A DNA stretch of 8,352 bases from an uncultured Bacilli bacterium (lineage in GTDB: Bacteria; Bacillota_I; Bacilli_A; RF39; UBA660), in NCBI GenBank assembly GCA_948801035.1, contig CAQHJP010000011.1, positions 1 through 8,352 on the forward strand. Reading direction: 5' to 3'. Under the pieces are notes generated by a model. It did no database searches, was not told where the DNA came from, and worked only from the letters and a program-made list of their open reading frames with translations. Each line of letters begins with the position of its first letter. Position 1 is the first letter of the stretch. This document shows, piece after piece, positions 1 to 5,752 of the stretch. The position numbers and the translations under genes were made by a program.

Positions 1-2500
1 TGATGATATTGATGTCACATATAAAAATTTAAAAGAAGATATATTAGATTTTTGTTTATCTTCACAAATTGATACTAAAACACCTTTTATGCATGAACCG
101 TCTACACTACTTAAAAATTATATAAATTTTTCTAATAGTGATTTTGCTTCAAAAAACTATGATTCATATAAACTTTTTGATAATTTTGACAAATTAGATA
201 CTATAAAAAACATACTTGATAAATATATAAAGGATAAAAAAACAGTAATTATATGTGTATCAAATAGATATCAGGTTAATAAAATCTTAGATTTAATTGA
301 AAATGCTGTTTTTGCAAATGAAACAGATATTTTTAAAAATCACATAAATGTAATTATAAAAAATATTTCTGAAGGTTTTATATTTAATGGTAATGTTTTT
401 ATTAGTGAATATGAGATATTTAATAAAAATCATAATCATTCATATAAAACTAATTTTAAGTATGGCACTAGAATTAAAGATATAACTAAATTAGAACTAG
501 GGGATTATATAGTACATCAAACTCATGGGATTGGTAGATATAAAGGTATTAAAACTATATCTAAAAATGGGCTTTTAAAAGATTATATTGAATTAGAATA
601 TAAAGATTCAGATAAATTATATATTCCTGTTGAAAAAATAGATTTAATAAGTAAGTATTCATCAAGTGATGCATATGTACCAAAACTAAGTAAACTTGGC
701 TCTGGTGAATGGGAAAAAATTAAATTACGTACTAAGAAGAAAGTTGAGGATATAGCCCACGAACTTTTAAACTTATATGCATTAAGAGAATCAAAAAAAG
801 GATTTGCATTTTCTTTGGATGATGAAAATCAAATTGCTTTTGAAAAAGAATTTATTTATGAAGAAACTATGGATCAGTTGAAAGTAACAGATGAAATAAA
901 AAAAGATATGGAAAGTGAACATCCTATGGATAGACTTTTATGTGGCGATGTTGGGTATGGCAAAACAGAAGTAGCTTTTAGAGCAGCATTTAAAGCTATA
1001 TTGTCTAAAAAACAAGTAGCCTTGTTGTGTCCTACTACAATTCTTTCAACACAACATTATAAAAATGCCTGTGAAAGATTTAAATCATTTCCTGTAAATA
1101 TTAGACTGCTTAATAGGTTTGTAAGTGCTAAAGAAACTAATGAAATAATGAAACAGTTAAGTGAAGGGAAAATAGATTTATTAATTGGTACACATAAAAT
1201 ATTAAATAAAGAAATAAAATTTAAAGATTTAGGGTTATTAATTATAGACGAGGAGCAAAGATTTGGAGTAAAACATAAAGAGGTATTAAAAGAGTTTAGA
1301 AACAACATAGATGTTTTAGCACTATCAGCAACTCCTATACCAAGATCACTTCAAATGTCTTTATCTGGTGTAAGAAGTTTATCAACTTTAGAAACACCTC
1401 CTAGTGATAGATATCCTGTACAAACTTATGTTGTATCATATAATAAAAAAATAATAAAAGATGCTATATATAAGGAACTTTCAAGAAATGGTCAAGTGTA
1501 TATATTACACAATAGAATTGAAGATATGGATAAAAAAGTATCTGAAATTAAAAGTATTGTTCCTGATGCTAAAATAGTTTCAGCACATGGTAGAATGAAT
1601 AAAAATGAAATAGAAAAAATTATGTTAGATTTTATTAATAAAAAATACGACATATTAATTTGTACAACCATAATAGAAACAGGAATAGACATTCCAAATG
1701 TTAATACGTTAATAGTACTGGAAGCAGAATTATTTGGTTTATCTCAATTATATCAATTACGTGGTAGAGTTGGAAGAACTAATAAGATAGCCTATTGTTA
1801 TTTAATGTATGATAGTTCAAAAATATTAACTGATGTAGCTAAGAAAAGATTAAATGTTATAAAAGAGTTTACTGAACTTGGTAGTGGACTTTCAATTGCG
1901 ATGAGAGATTTATCAATAAGAGGTGCTGGAGATATACTAGGAAGTGAACAATCTGGTTTTATAGATAGTGTAGGGATTGAACTATTTATGCGAATGTTAA
2001 AAGAAGAAATAGATAAAATAAATGGAAAAGAAGTTAAAGTAGTAGAATCTAATAATCCATTAATAGATGTAGAAACAACAGTTTCAGATTCTTATGTTGA
2101 TAATGAAGAATTAAAAATAGAAATACATAAAAAAATAAATGAAATAGATAGCTATGAAAAATTGATACAAGTAAAAGAAGAACTTGAAGATAGATTTGGT
2201 AAACTATCTGATAAATTAATTATTTATATGTATGAAGAATGGTTTGAAAATTTAGCAGCTAAATTAAAAATAACTAAAATAAAACAATACACAGATAAAA
2301 TTGAGCTAACTATCGATAAAGAATTATTAAATAATATCAATGGAGAAAAATTATTTATAGATACACTTCAAATAAATCCAAAATTTAAATTTAATCTGGT
2401 ATTTAAAAATTTAGTTATAACACTGCCAATAAAAGATTTAGACAAACATTTTATTTATTATTTAATAGATTTATTATTTGTAATTAAAAAAGCATTATAA
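1..2500 (+). CDS. mfd: Transcription-repair coupling factor Mfd, 5'-truncated by the window edge
   Basis: Mfd is a cytoplasmic ATP-driven DNA translocase that removes RNA polymerase stalled at lesions and recruits UvrA. The frame is open from base 2 without a start, so the gene begins upstream; about 833 residues are visible against roughly 1,150 usual, meaning the N-terminal UvrB-like part is missing. In order one sees a poorly conserved linker domain, the CarD-like RNA-polymerase-interacting domain from about base 461 (GDYIVHQTHGIGRYKGI), then the superfamily-2 helicase core: Walker A GDVGYGKTE at 944-970, DEEQ box at 1247-1258, motif III SATPIPRS shortly after 1320, ETGIDIPN near 1677-1700 and motif VI RGRVGRT at 1760-1780. 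The C-terminal TRCF domain (LEDRFGKLSDK) occupies roughly 2080-2400. DEEQ in place of DEEH is normal in Bacillota. A methionine codon at 89 is internal, not the start. Nothing looks damaged. Confidence 0.97.
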   Translation, partial: DDIDVTYKNLKEDILDFCLSSQIDTKTPFMHEPSTLLKNYINFSNSDFASKNYDSYKLFDNFDKLDTIKNILDKYIKDKKTVIICVSNRYQVNKILDLIENAVFANETDIFKNHINVIIKNISEGFIFNGNVFISEYEIFNKNHNHSYKTNFKYGTRIKDITKLELGDYIVHQTHGIGRYKGIKTISKNGLLKDYIELEYKDSDKLYIPVEKIDLISKYSSSDAYVPKLSKLGSGEWEKIKLRTKKKVEDIAHELLNLYALRESKKGFAFSLDDENQIAFEKEFIYEETMDQLKVTDEIKKDMESEHPMDRLLCGDVGYGKTEVAFRAAFKAILSKKQVALLCPTTILSTQHYKNACERFKSFPVNIRLLNRFVSAKETNEIMKQLSEGKIDLLIGTHKILNKEIKFKDLGLLIIDEEQRFGVKHKEVLKEFRNNIDVLALSATPIPRSLQMSLSGVRSLSTLETPPSDRYPVQTYVVSYNKKIIKDAIYKELSRNGQVYILHNRIEDMDKKVSEIKSIVPDAKIVSAHGRMNKNEIEKIMLDFINKKYDILICTTIIETGIDIPNVNTLIVLEAELFGLSQLYQLRGRVGRTNKIAYCYLMYDSSKILTDVAKKRLNVIKEFTELGSGLSIAMRDLSIRGAGDILGSEQSGFIDSVGIELFMRMLKEEIDKINGKEVKVVESNNPLIDVETTVSDSYVDNEELKIEIHKKINEIDSYEKLIQVKEELEDRFGKLSDKLIIYMYEEWFENLAAKLKITKIKQYTDKIELTIDKELLNNINGEKLFIDTLQINPKFKFNLVFKNLVITLPIKDLDKHFIYYLIDLLFVIKKAL

Positions 2501-2510
2501 GCTTTTTTTT
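2486..2510 (+). terminator. Weak intrinsic terminator at the end of mfd
   Basis: The arms AAAAAAGC (2486-2493) and GCTTTTTT (2501-2508) are perfect complements around a 7-base loop that contains the mfd stop codon TAA (2498-2500), and the run of T continues to 2510. The stem has only two G-C pairs, so termination is probably partial; the call rests on the perfect arms plus the T tract. Confidence 0.5.
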
Positions 2511-2511
2511 C

Positions 2512-2540
2512 GTATATTAGAAAAAAATAAGTACAAACTA
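2512..2540 (+). promoter_or_regulatory. Candidate sigma-G-like promoter of spoVT
   Basis: GTATA at 2512-2516 fits the forespore sigma-G -35 consensus GHATR, and CAAACTA at 2534-2540 fits the -10 consensus CATWHTA at six of seven positions, with a 17-base spacer. In Bacillus subtilis spoVT is sigma-G dependent, so the match is in the expected place. Transcription would start near 2547, leaving a short leader that just contains the ribosome binding site. An alternative sigma-A -10 (TATTAT, 2539-2544) overlaps it, with no good -35. The match is by eye in very A+T-rich DNA. Confidence 0.4.
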
Positions 2541-2559
2541 TTATAAGAAAGAAGGTATT

Positions 2560-3078
2560 ATGAAAACAGGAATAATCAGAAGAATAGATGAGCTTGGGAG
2601 AATAGTAGTACCTAAAGAGATAAGAAAAAGTTTAAGAATAAAAGATGGAGAAAATTTAGAAATATTCGTTGAAAAGGAAGAAATAATTTTAAAAAAATAT
2701 TCAATAATAAAAAAAATAAGTGATTTGGCTATAAATATTACAGATGCAGTTTATTTAAGTAGTAAAAAAAATATGTTAATTACTGATCTTGATGAAATAT
2801 TAGCTATATCTGGTATATTTAAAAAAGAATATTTAAATAATAAGATAAGCAAAGATTTATTAAATTTAATATTAAAAAGGGAAGAAACTATAAAAAAAGA
2901 GGATTTTAGATTAACTGAAAGTACTATAGAAAATTTAAAATTTGCTTTATGTCCAATAATAGTTGGTGGAGATATATTAGGTGCTAGCATAGTATATTCT
3001 TTAGAAGATGTTGATGAATTTGATTTAAAAATTGCTAAAATAATCAGTAAAATTCTAGAGCAATATTTAGAAAATTAG
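2560..3078 (+). CDS. spoVT: Stage V sporulation transcription regulator SpoVT
   Basis: SpoVT is a DNA-binding regulator of forespore gene expression, acting late in sporulation together with sigma-G. The 172-residue product (178 in B. subtilis) begins with an AbrB-type swapped-hairpin DNA-binding domain at residues about 2-48, with the characteristic RRIDELGRIVVPKEIRKSL stretch, followed by a GAF-like sensor domain over about 55-170 (for example CPIIVGGDILGASIVYS). Full length and lack of damage argue it is functional. ATG 2560 follows the purine-rich site GAAAGAAGG with a 4-base gap. It lies 59 bases after mfd, an adjacency also seen in B. subtilis, but is separated from it by a terminator and has its own candidate promoter. 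An AbrB paralogue is less likely because AbrB lacks the C-terminal sensor domain. Whether this organism actually sporulates cannot be told from one gene. Confidence 0.9.
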   Translation: MKTGIIRRIDELGRIVVPKEIRKSLRIKDGENLEIFVEKEEIILKKYSIIKKISDLAINITDAVYLSSKKNMLITDLDEILAISGIFKKEYLNNKISKDLLNLILKREETIKKEDFRLTESTIENLKFALCPIIVGGDILGASIVYSLEDVDEFDLKIAKIISKILEQYLEN

Positions 3079-3094
3079 TGTAAAATAACGTAAA

Positions 3095-3148
3095 ATGTCA
3101 ATATTTGTTGTATTAAAATGTTGTTTGTATGTCAAATTTTGTGTTATA
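3095..3148 (+). repeat. Imperfect direct repeat overlapping the promoter upstream of the 53-residue protein gene
   Basis: The 20-base units starting at 3095 and 3129 match at 15 positions without gaps, beginning with an identical ATGTCAA. They are offset by 34 bases, about three helical turns. The second lies between the candidate -35 and -10, where a bound repressor would block transcription. A third copy of the heptamer, inverted (TTGACAT), is at 3216-3222 inside the following gene. Operator function is inference. Confidence 0.25.
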
Positions 3149-3150
3149 TT
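3121..3150 (+). promoter_or_regulatory. Candidate sigma-A promoter with extended -10 for the 53-residue protein gene
   Basis: TTGTTT at 3121-3126 and TATATT at 3145-3150 are 18 bases apart, and TG at 3142-3143 forms an extended -10 element. The predicted start near 3157 leaves a leader of about 26 bases before the ATG at 3183. Two copies of ATGTCAA lie at 3095-3101 and, inside the promoter spacer, at 3129-3135. Prediction by eye only. Confidence 0.45.
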
Positions 3151-3167
3151 GTTTTTGCTGTACTTCA

Positions 3168-3178
3168 AGAAAGGGGCT
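3168..3178 (+). promoter_or_regulatory. Ribosome binding site fixing the start of the 53-residue protein
   Basis: The purine run AAGAAAGGGG lies about 5 bases ahead of ATG 3183. No comparable site precedes the earlier in-frame ATG at 3129, which falls inside the candidate promoter. Confidence 0.6.
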
Positions 3179-3182
3179 TTAT

Positions 3183-3344
3183 ATGGACTACAAAAATGCA
3201 ACTTGCATAGCCGTTTTGACATTTTTACCAGTAGTATTTGCAGTTGTAAGTTTATTTGTAAATTATAGTATTTATGATTTACTTTATTTAGTTGCTGTAT
3301 TCGTCTTAGTAACACATTATTTTATTAAAAAGCATAATATGTAA
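3183..3344 (+). CDS. Small membrane protein of unknown function, two predicted helices
   Basis: I do not recognise this 53-residue product. It reads as a helical hairpin: a short polar N-terminus (MDYKNAT), a first hydrophobic segment at residues about 8-26 with an internal Pro16, a tight turn around NYS (27-29), a second hydrophobic segment at about 31-47, and a basic tail KKHNM. By the positive-inside rule the tail is probably cytoplasmic, hence both ends inside. No secretion cleavage site or known motif is visible. An ATG 54 bases upstream would give 71 residues, but it lacks a ribosome binding site and overlaps the promoter, so 3183 is preferred. Its own candidate promoter, good ribosome binding site and downstream terminator make it look like a separate, genuinely expressed unit between spoVT and tatD. 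Length and composition would also fit a small toxin-like or regulatory membrane peptide, but nothing specific supports that. Confidence 0.65.
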   Translation: MDYKNATCIAVLTFLPVVFAVVSLFVNYSIYDLLYLVAVFVLVTHYFIKKHNM

Positions 3345-3354
3345 GGCTTTTTTT
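3327..3354 (+). terminator. Weak intrinsic terminator after the 53-residue protein gene
   Basis: AAAAAGC (3327-3333) pairs with GCTTTTT (3346-3352) and is followed by further T to 3354. The 12-base loop contains the stop codon TAA (3342-3344). The stem has two G-C pairs, much like the one after mfd, so read-through into tatD is plausible. Confidence 0.4.
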
Positions 3355-3361
3355 GTTTATA

Positions 3362-3370
3362 TGATATAAT
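3362..3370 (+). promoter_or_regulatory. Candidate extended -10 promoter of the tatD operon
   Basis: TGATATAAT is a perfect TATAAT hexamer (3365-3370) with an extended TG element. No recognisable -35 lies 16-18 bases upstream, where the terminator's 3' arm sits. Transcription would begin near 3377, right at the GGAGGT ribosome binding site (3377-3382), giving an unusually short leader. Confidence 0.4.
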
Positions 3371-3388
3371 TATTTTGGAGGTATTAAA

Positions 3389-4144
3389 ATGATTGATACA
3401 CACTGTCACATTTTTAAACAATTTTACCCTGATGTAGAAGAAGTAATAAAAAAAATGAAAAATAATATAATTATAGTAAGTGGAACTAATGATACCGATA
3501 ATAAAGAAGTATTATCTCTTTGTAAAAAATATAAAAACGTTTACGGTACTTTAGGAATACATCCAGAAGAATTAAATAGTATAAATGATGAGACTTTTAA
3601 TTTTATTGAAAAACATTTAATGGATGATAAAATAGTTGGTATAGGAGAAATAGGACTTGATTATCATTTTGATAAAACTAATATAGACTTACAAAAAAAG
3701 ATTTTTATGTATCAATTAGATTTAGCAAAAAAATATAATAAGCCAGTAGTTATACACAGTAGAGATGCTGTAGAAGATACACTTAATATATTAAAAAGTT
3801 ATAAAGAAATAAAAAAAGATATACATTGTTATAGTGGTTCGGTTGAAAGTGCAAAGGAATTTATCAAATTAAATTCTAAACTTGGAATAGGTGGAGTAAT
3901 TACATTTAAAAATGCTAAAAAATTAATAGAAGTAATAACTAATATAGATTTAGATTATTTACTTCTTGAAACTGATAGCCCTTTTCTTAGTCCCGAACCT
4001 TTTAGAGGAAAGAAAAATGAACCATATAATGTATACTATGTAGCTTTAAAAATAGCTCAAATTAAAAATATTTCTATAGAGGAAGTGTTATCTAAAACAT
4101 ATGAAAATGCTATTAGTCAATTTGACTTAGATATGTATTTATGA
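3389..4144 (+). CDS. tatD: TatD family metal-dependent DNase
   Basis: TatD proteins are cytoplasmic TIM-barrel metallo-hydrolases with DNase activity, linked to DNA repair and degradation. The 251-residue length is normal for the family and all expected metal ligands are visible: His5 and His7 in DTHCH, Glu87 in GEIGLDYH, His123 in VIHSRDA, His146 in HCYSGS and Asp196 in ETDSPFLSPEPFRGK. ATG 3389 is set by a strong GGAGGT site with a 6-base gap. The stop is TGA, which shows UGA is not read as tryptophan here. In many Bacillota tatD sits between metS/metG and a yabE-like gene; the yabE-like gene follows here, but methionyl-tRNA synthetase is not upstream. It appears to head an operon with the 3D gene, rsmA and relQ. 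Confidence 0.93.
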   Translation: MIDTHCHIFKQFYPDVEEVIKKMKNNIIIVSGTNDTDNKEVLSLCKKYKNVYGTLGIHPEELNSINDETFNFIEKHLMDDKIVGIGEIGLDYHFDKTNIDLQKKIFMYQLDLAKKYNKPVVIHSRDAVEDTLNILKSYKEIKKDIHCYSGSVESAKEFIKLNSKLGIGGVITFKNAKKLIEVITNIDLDYLLLETDSPFLSPEPFRGKKNEPYNVYYVALKIAQIKNISIEEVLSKTYENAISQFDLDMYL

Positions 4145-4152
4145 TAAAATTA

Positions 4153-4169
4153 TTTATGTGAAACATAAA
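4153..4169 (+). repeat. Short perfect hairpin just ahead of the 3D gene ribosome binding site
   Basis: TTTATGT (4153-4159) and ACATAAA (4163-4169) are perfect complements around a GAA loop, ending about 5 bases before the ribosome binding site. There is no T tract, so it is not a terminator. It could protect a processed mRNA end or tune translation, or be chance; the stem contains only one G-C pair. Confidence 0.3.
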
Positions 4170-4173
4170 AATA

Positions 4174-4180
4174 AGAGGTG
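4174..4180 (+). promoter_or_regulatory. Ribosome binding site fixing the 3D protein start
   Basis: AGAGGTG lies 6 bases ahead of ATG 4187. An in-frame GTG at 4178 is part of this site and therefore not a credible start. Confidence 0.65.
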
Positions 4181-4186
4181 AAATTA

Positions 4187-4888
4187 ATGAACTTTTATTT
4201 ACTAAAATTATTAGGTAAATGGACTTGTTTCTTAGTTGTATCTCTATCAAATTTTCTAGGAATAAATATTGATAATACGTCGTACGAAATAGTTGATGCC
4301 TCAACAAGGAATACATCAGTAGAAGCTGAAGTAATACCTTATAAAGTACTAACTACTTATAATAGTTCTCTACCTAGTGATACAGTTAATGTCAAAGTAA
4401 CTGGGCAAAATGGTGTTGTATTTAAAAATCCTGATGGAAGTGTAATAACTCTTTCTGAGGTGATTGATGAACAAGTAGAAGTCGGCACAGCAAAAAAAGG
4501 CCTATATACTGGTGTTATAACTGGATATGGCCCCGATTGTTCTACTTGTAATGGAATGGGAATTGTAGCTTGCAAGACACTAGATAAATCTTCTTTTAAC
4601 TTAATTACTGATGGAATTTATTATAATGATTCACAGTATGGGCAAGTTAGAGTGTTAGCTGCAGCATTATCTGAATTTCCATGTGGTACTATAGTAAAAG
4701 TAAATAGTAAAACTTTAGGACAATTTATGGGAATAGTACTAGATACTGGATATGATATGAGAAAAAATTTAGAACGTGGAGTATACCACTTTGATGTTGC
4801 CTATTCTACAGAAAAAGAAGAGATGGTTGCAAAAACAACAGATATGAGTGGAGAAGTAATATATGAAGTGCAAAGATGGGGATGGTAG
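4187..4888 (+). CDS. Membrane-anchored G5/3D-domain cell-wall protein, YabE-like
   Basis: This 233-residue protein resembles the surface proteins with a 3D domain (relatives of MltA and YabE/YocH, implicated in peptidoglycan turnover). An N-terminal hydrophobic stretch at residues about 4-27 would serve as signal or anchor, placing the rest outside. A G5-like domain follows at about 47-102 (starts EVIPYKV, ends VEVGTA), then a Cys-containing segment TGYGPDCSTCNG (112-123) and the 3D core at about 150-210 with GTIVKV, LDTG (Asp186) and HFDVAY (Asp203). The first of the three namesake aspartates, expected before the P-x-GT motif, is Ala160, and the DTG to FD distance is about six residues longer than in the usual pattern. 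The DUF348 repeats of full YabE are absent, so it is much shorter. It follows tatD as yabE does in B. subtilis. Enzymatic activity is uncertain. Confidence 0.8.
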   Translation: MNFYLLKLLGKWTCFLVVSLSNFLGINIDNTSYEIVDASTRNTSVEAEVIPYKVLTTYNSSLPSDTVNVKVTGQNGVVFKNPDGSVITLSEVIDEQVEVGTAKKGLYTGVITGYGPDCSTCNGMGIVACKTLDKSSFNLITDGIYYNDSQYGQVRVLAAALSEFPCGTIVKVNSKTLGQFMGIVLDTGYDMRKNLERGVYHFDVAYSTEKEEMVAKTTDMSGEVIYEVQRWGW

Positions 4889-4915
4889 TCCTCATTTTAA
4901 TATTTTGGAGGTAAT

Positions 4916-5740
4916 ATGAAGTATTCACCAAAGATAATGAATGATGTAATGGATAAAAATAGTTTTAATTTTAAAAAGAAATTTGGGCAAAATTTCATAA
5001 TAGATGAAAATATAATAGATTCTATTATACAAAAAGCTCAAATAGATAAAGACACTTTAGTTTTAGAAATAGGGCCAGGTGCAGGATCTTTAACATATAA
5101 GCTAGCTAATTTCGCAAAAAATGTATTATGTTATGAGGTGGATGTTACTTTAAAACCTATACTTGAAGAAAATTTAAAAGATTTTGATAACATCTCAATA
5201 GTTTATGAAGATTTTTTAAAATCAGATATAATTTCAAAAATAAAAACATATAAATATGATAAGCTATATGTTGTAGCTAATTTACCTTATTATATAACAA
5301 CACCCATATTGGTAAAGATAATAGAAAGTAAAATAGAGGTGGATAAAATTGTTGTGATGGTTCAAAAAGAAGTAGGAGATAGATTTAAAGCAAATCCTAA
5401 CACAAAAGAGTATTCATCATTAACAGTTTATTTAAATTATTATTTTAATGTAAAAAAAGTACTTGATGTATCAAGAAATGTTTTTATGCCAAAACCTAAT
5501 GTAGATAGTATAGTAGTAGAATTTGTAAAAAAAGATATTATTAAACTAAAAAACAAAGAAAAATTTTTTAAGTTAGTACGTGATAGTTTTAAATATAAAA
5601 GAAAAAATTTAAAGAATAATCTAAAAGATTATGATTTAGATAAAATAGAAGAAGTACTAAAAAGATATAATTTAGATTTAACATGCAGAGCAGAACAACT
5701 TAGTATAGATATATTTAAAAGTATATCAGATATATTGTAA
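4916..5740 (+). CDS. rsmA: 16S rRNA dimethyladenosine transferase RsmA/KsgA
   Basis: RsmA uses S-adenosylmethionine to dimethylate the two adjacent adenines in the 3'-terminal hairpin of 16S rRNA (A1518/A1519 in E. coli numbering), a late step in 30S maturation. The 274-residue protein shows the family signature throughout: KKKFGQNFIID at residues 20-30, the SAM-binding EIGPGAGSLT at 51-60, the acidic YEVD at 73-76, YED at 97-99, the catalytic NLPYY at 122-126, VQKEVGDRF at 149-157 and MPKPNVDSIVV at 191-201, then a helical C-terminal domain. Length is typical. ATG 4916 follows TGGAGGT with only about 3 bases between, a slightly tight spacing. It lies 27 bases after the 3D gene and 12 before relQ, so co-transcription is likely. 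The rnmV gene usually found just upstream in this block is missing. Confidence 0.96.
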   Translation: MKYSPKIMNDVMDKNSFNFKKKFGQNFIIDENIIDSIIQKAQIDKDTLVLEIGPGAGSLTYKLANFAKNVLCYEVDVTLKPILEENLKDFDNISIVYEDFLKSDIISKIKTYKYDKLYVVANLPYYITTPILVKIIESKIEVDKIVVMVQKEVGDRFKANPNTKEYSSLTVYLNYYFNVKKVLDVSRNVFMPKPNVDSIVVEFVKKDIIKLKNKEKFFKLVRDSFKYKRKNLKNNLKDYDLDKIEEVLKRYNLDLTCRAEQLSIDIFKSISDIL

Positions 5741-5747
5741 AGGTGGG
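5741..5747 (+). promoter_or_regulatory. Ribosome binding site supporting a TTG start for relQ
   Basis: AGGTGGG directly after the rsmA stop lies 5 bases ahead of TTG 5753. The next in-frame ATG, at 5783, has no purine-rich site and would cut off the conserved N-terminal helix. Confidence 0.65.
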
Positions 5748-5752
5748 ATATT

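Noticed and set aside
1057..1692. Reverse-strand open frames inside mfd (and similar ones inside spoVT, the 3D gene and relQ)
   Set aside because: They oppose strongly conserved genes, have no family motifs or ribosome binding sites, and are rich in Ile, Leu, Phe and Ser as expected for antisense of A+T-rich genes.
3129..3182. N-terminal extension of the small membrane protein to 71 residues from ATG 3129
   Set aside because: No ribosome binding site precedes it, it lies inside the likely promoter, and the Cys-rich extension is unlike the rest; ATG 3183 has a good site.
3067..3315. Reverse-strand open frame across the spoVT-tatD gap
   Set aside because: It runs opposite the 53-residue gene and its promoter, with no recognisable motif or start signal of its own.
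4142..4144. Possible UGA recoding to tryptophan, considered because of the extreme A+T content
   Set aside because: UGA ends tatD at the expected family length, and tryptophans are encoded by TGG throughout, for example the last residues of the 3D protein.
4142..4150. TGATAAAAT as an internal promoter for the 3D gene
   Set aside because: Overlaps the tatD stop codon, lacks a -35, and such strings are common by chance in this composition.
4178..4186. GTG start at 4178 for the 3D protein
   Set aside because: The GTG is part of the ribosome binding site AGAGGTG that serves ATG 4187.
4890..4911. CCTC/GAGG pairing that might hide the rsmA ribosome binding site
   Set aside because: Only 4 bp around a 14-base loop with no extension either way; too weak to call.
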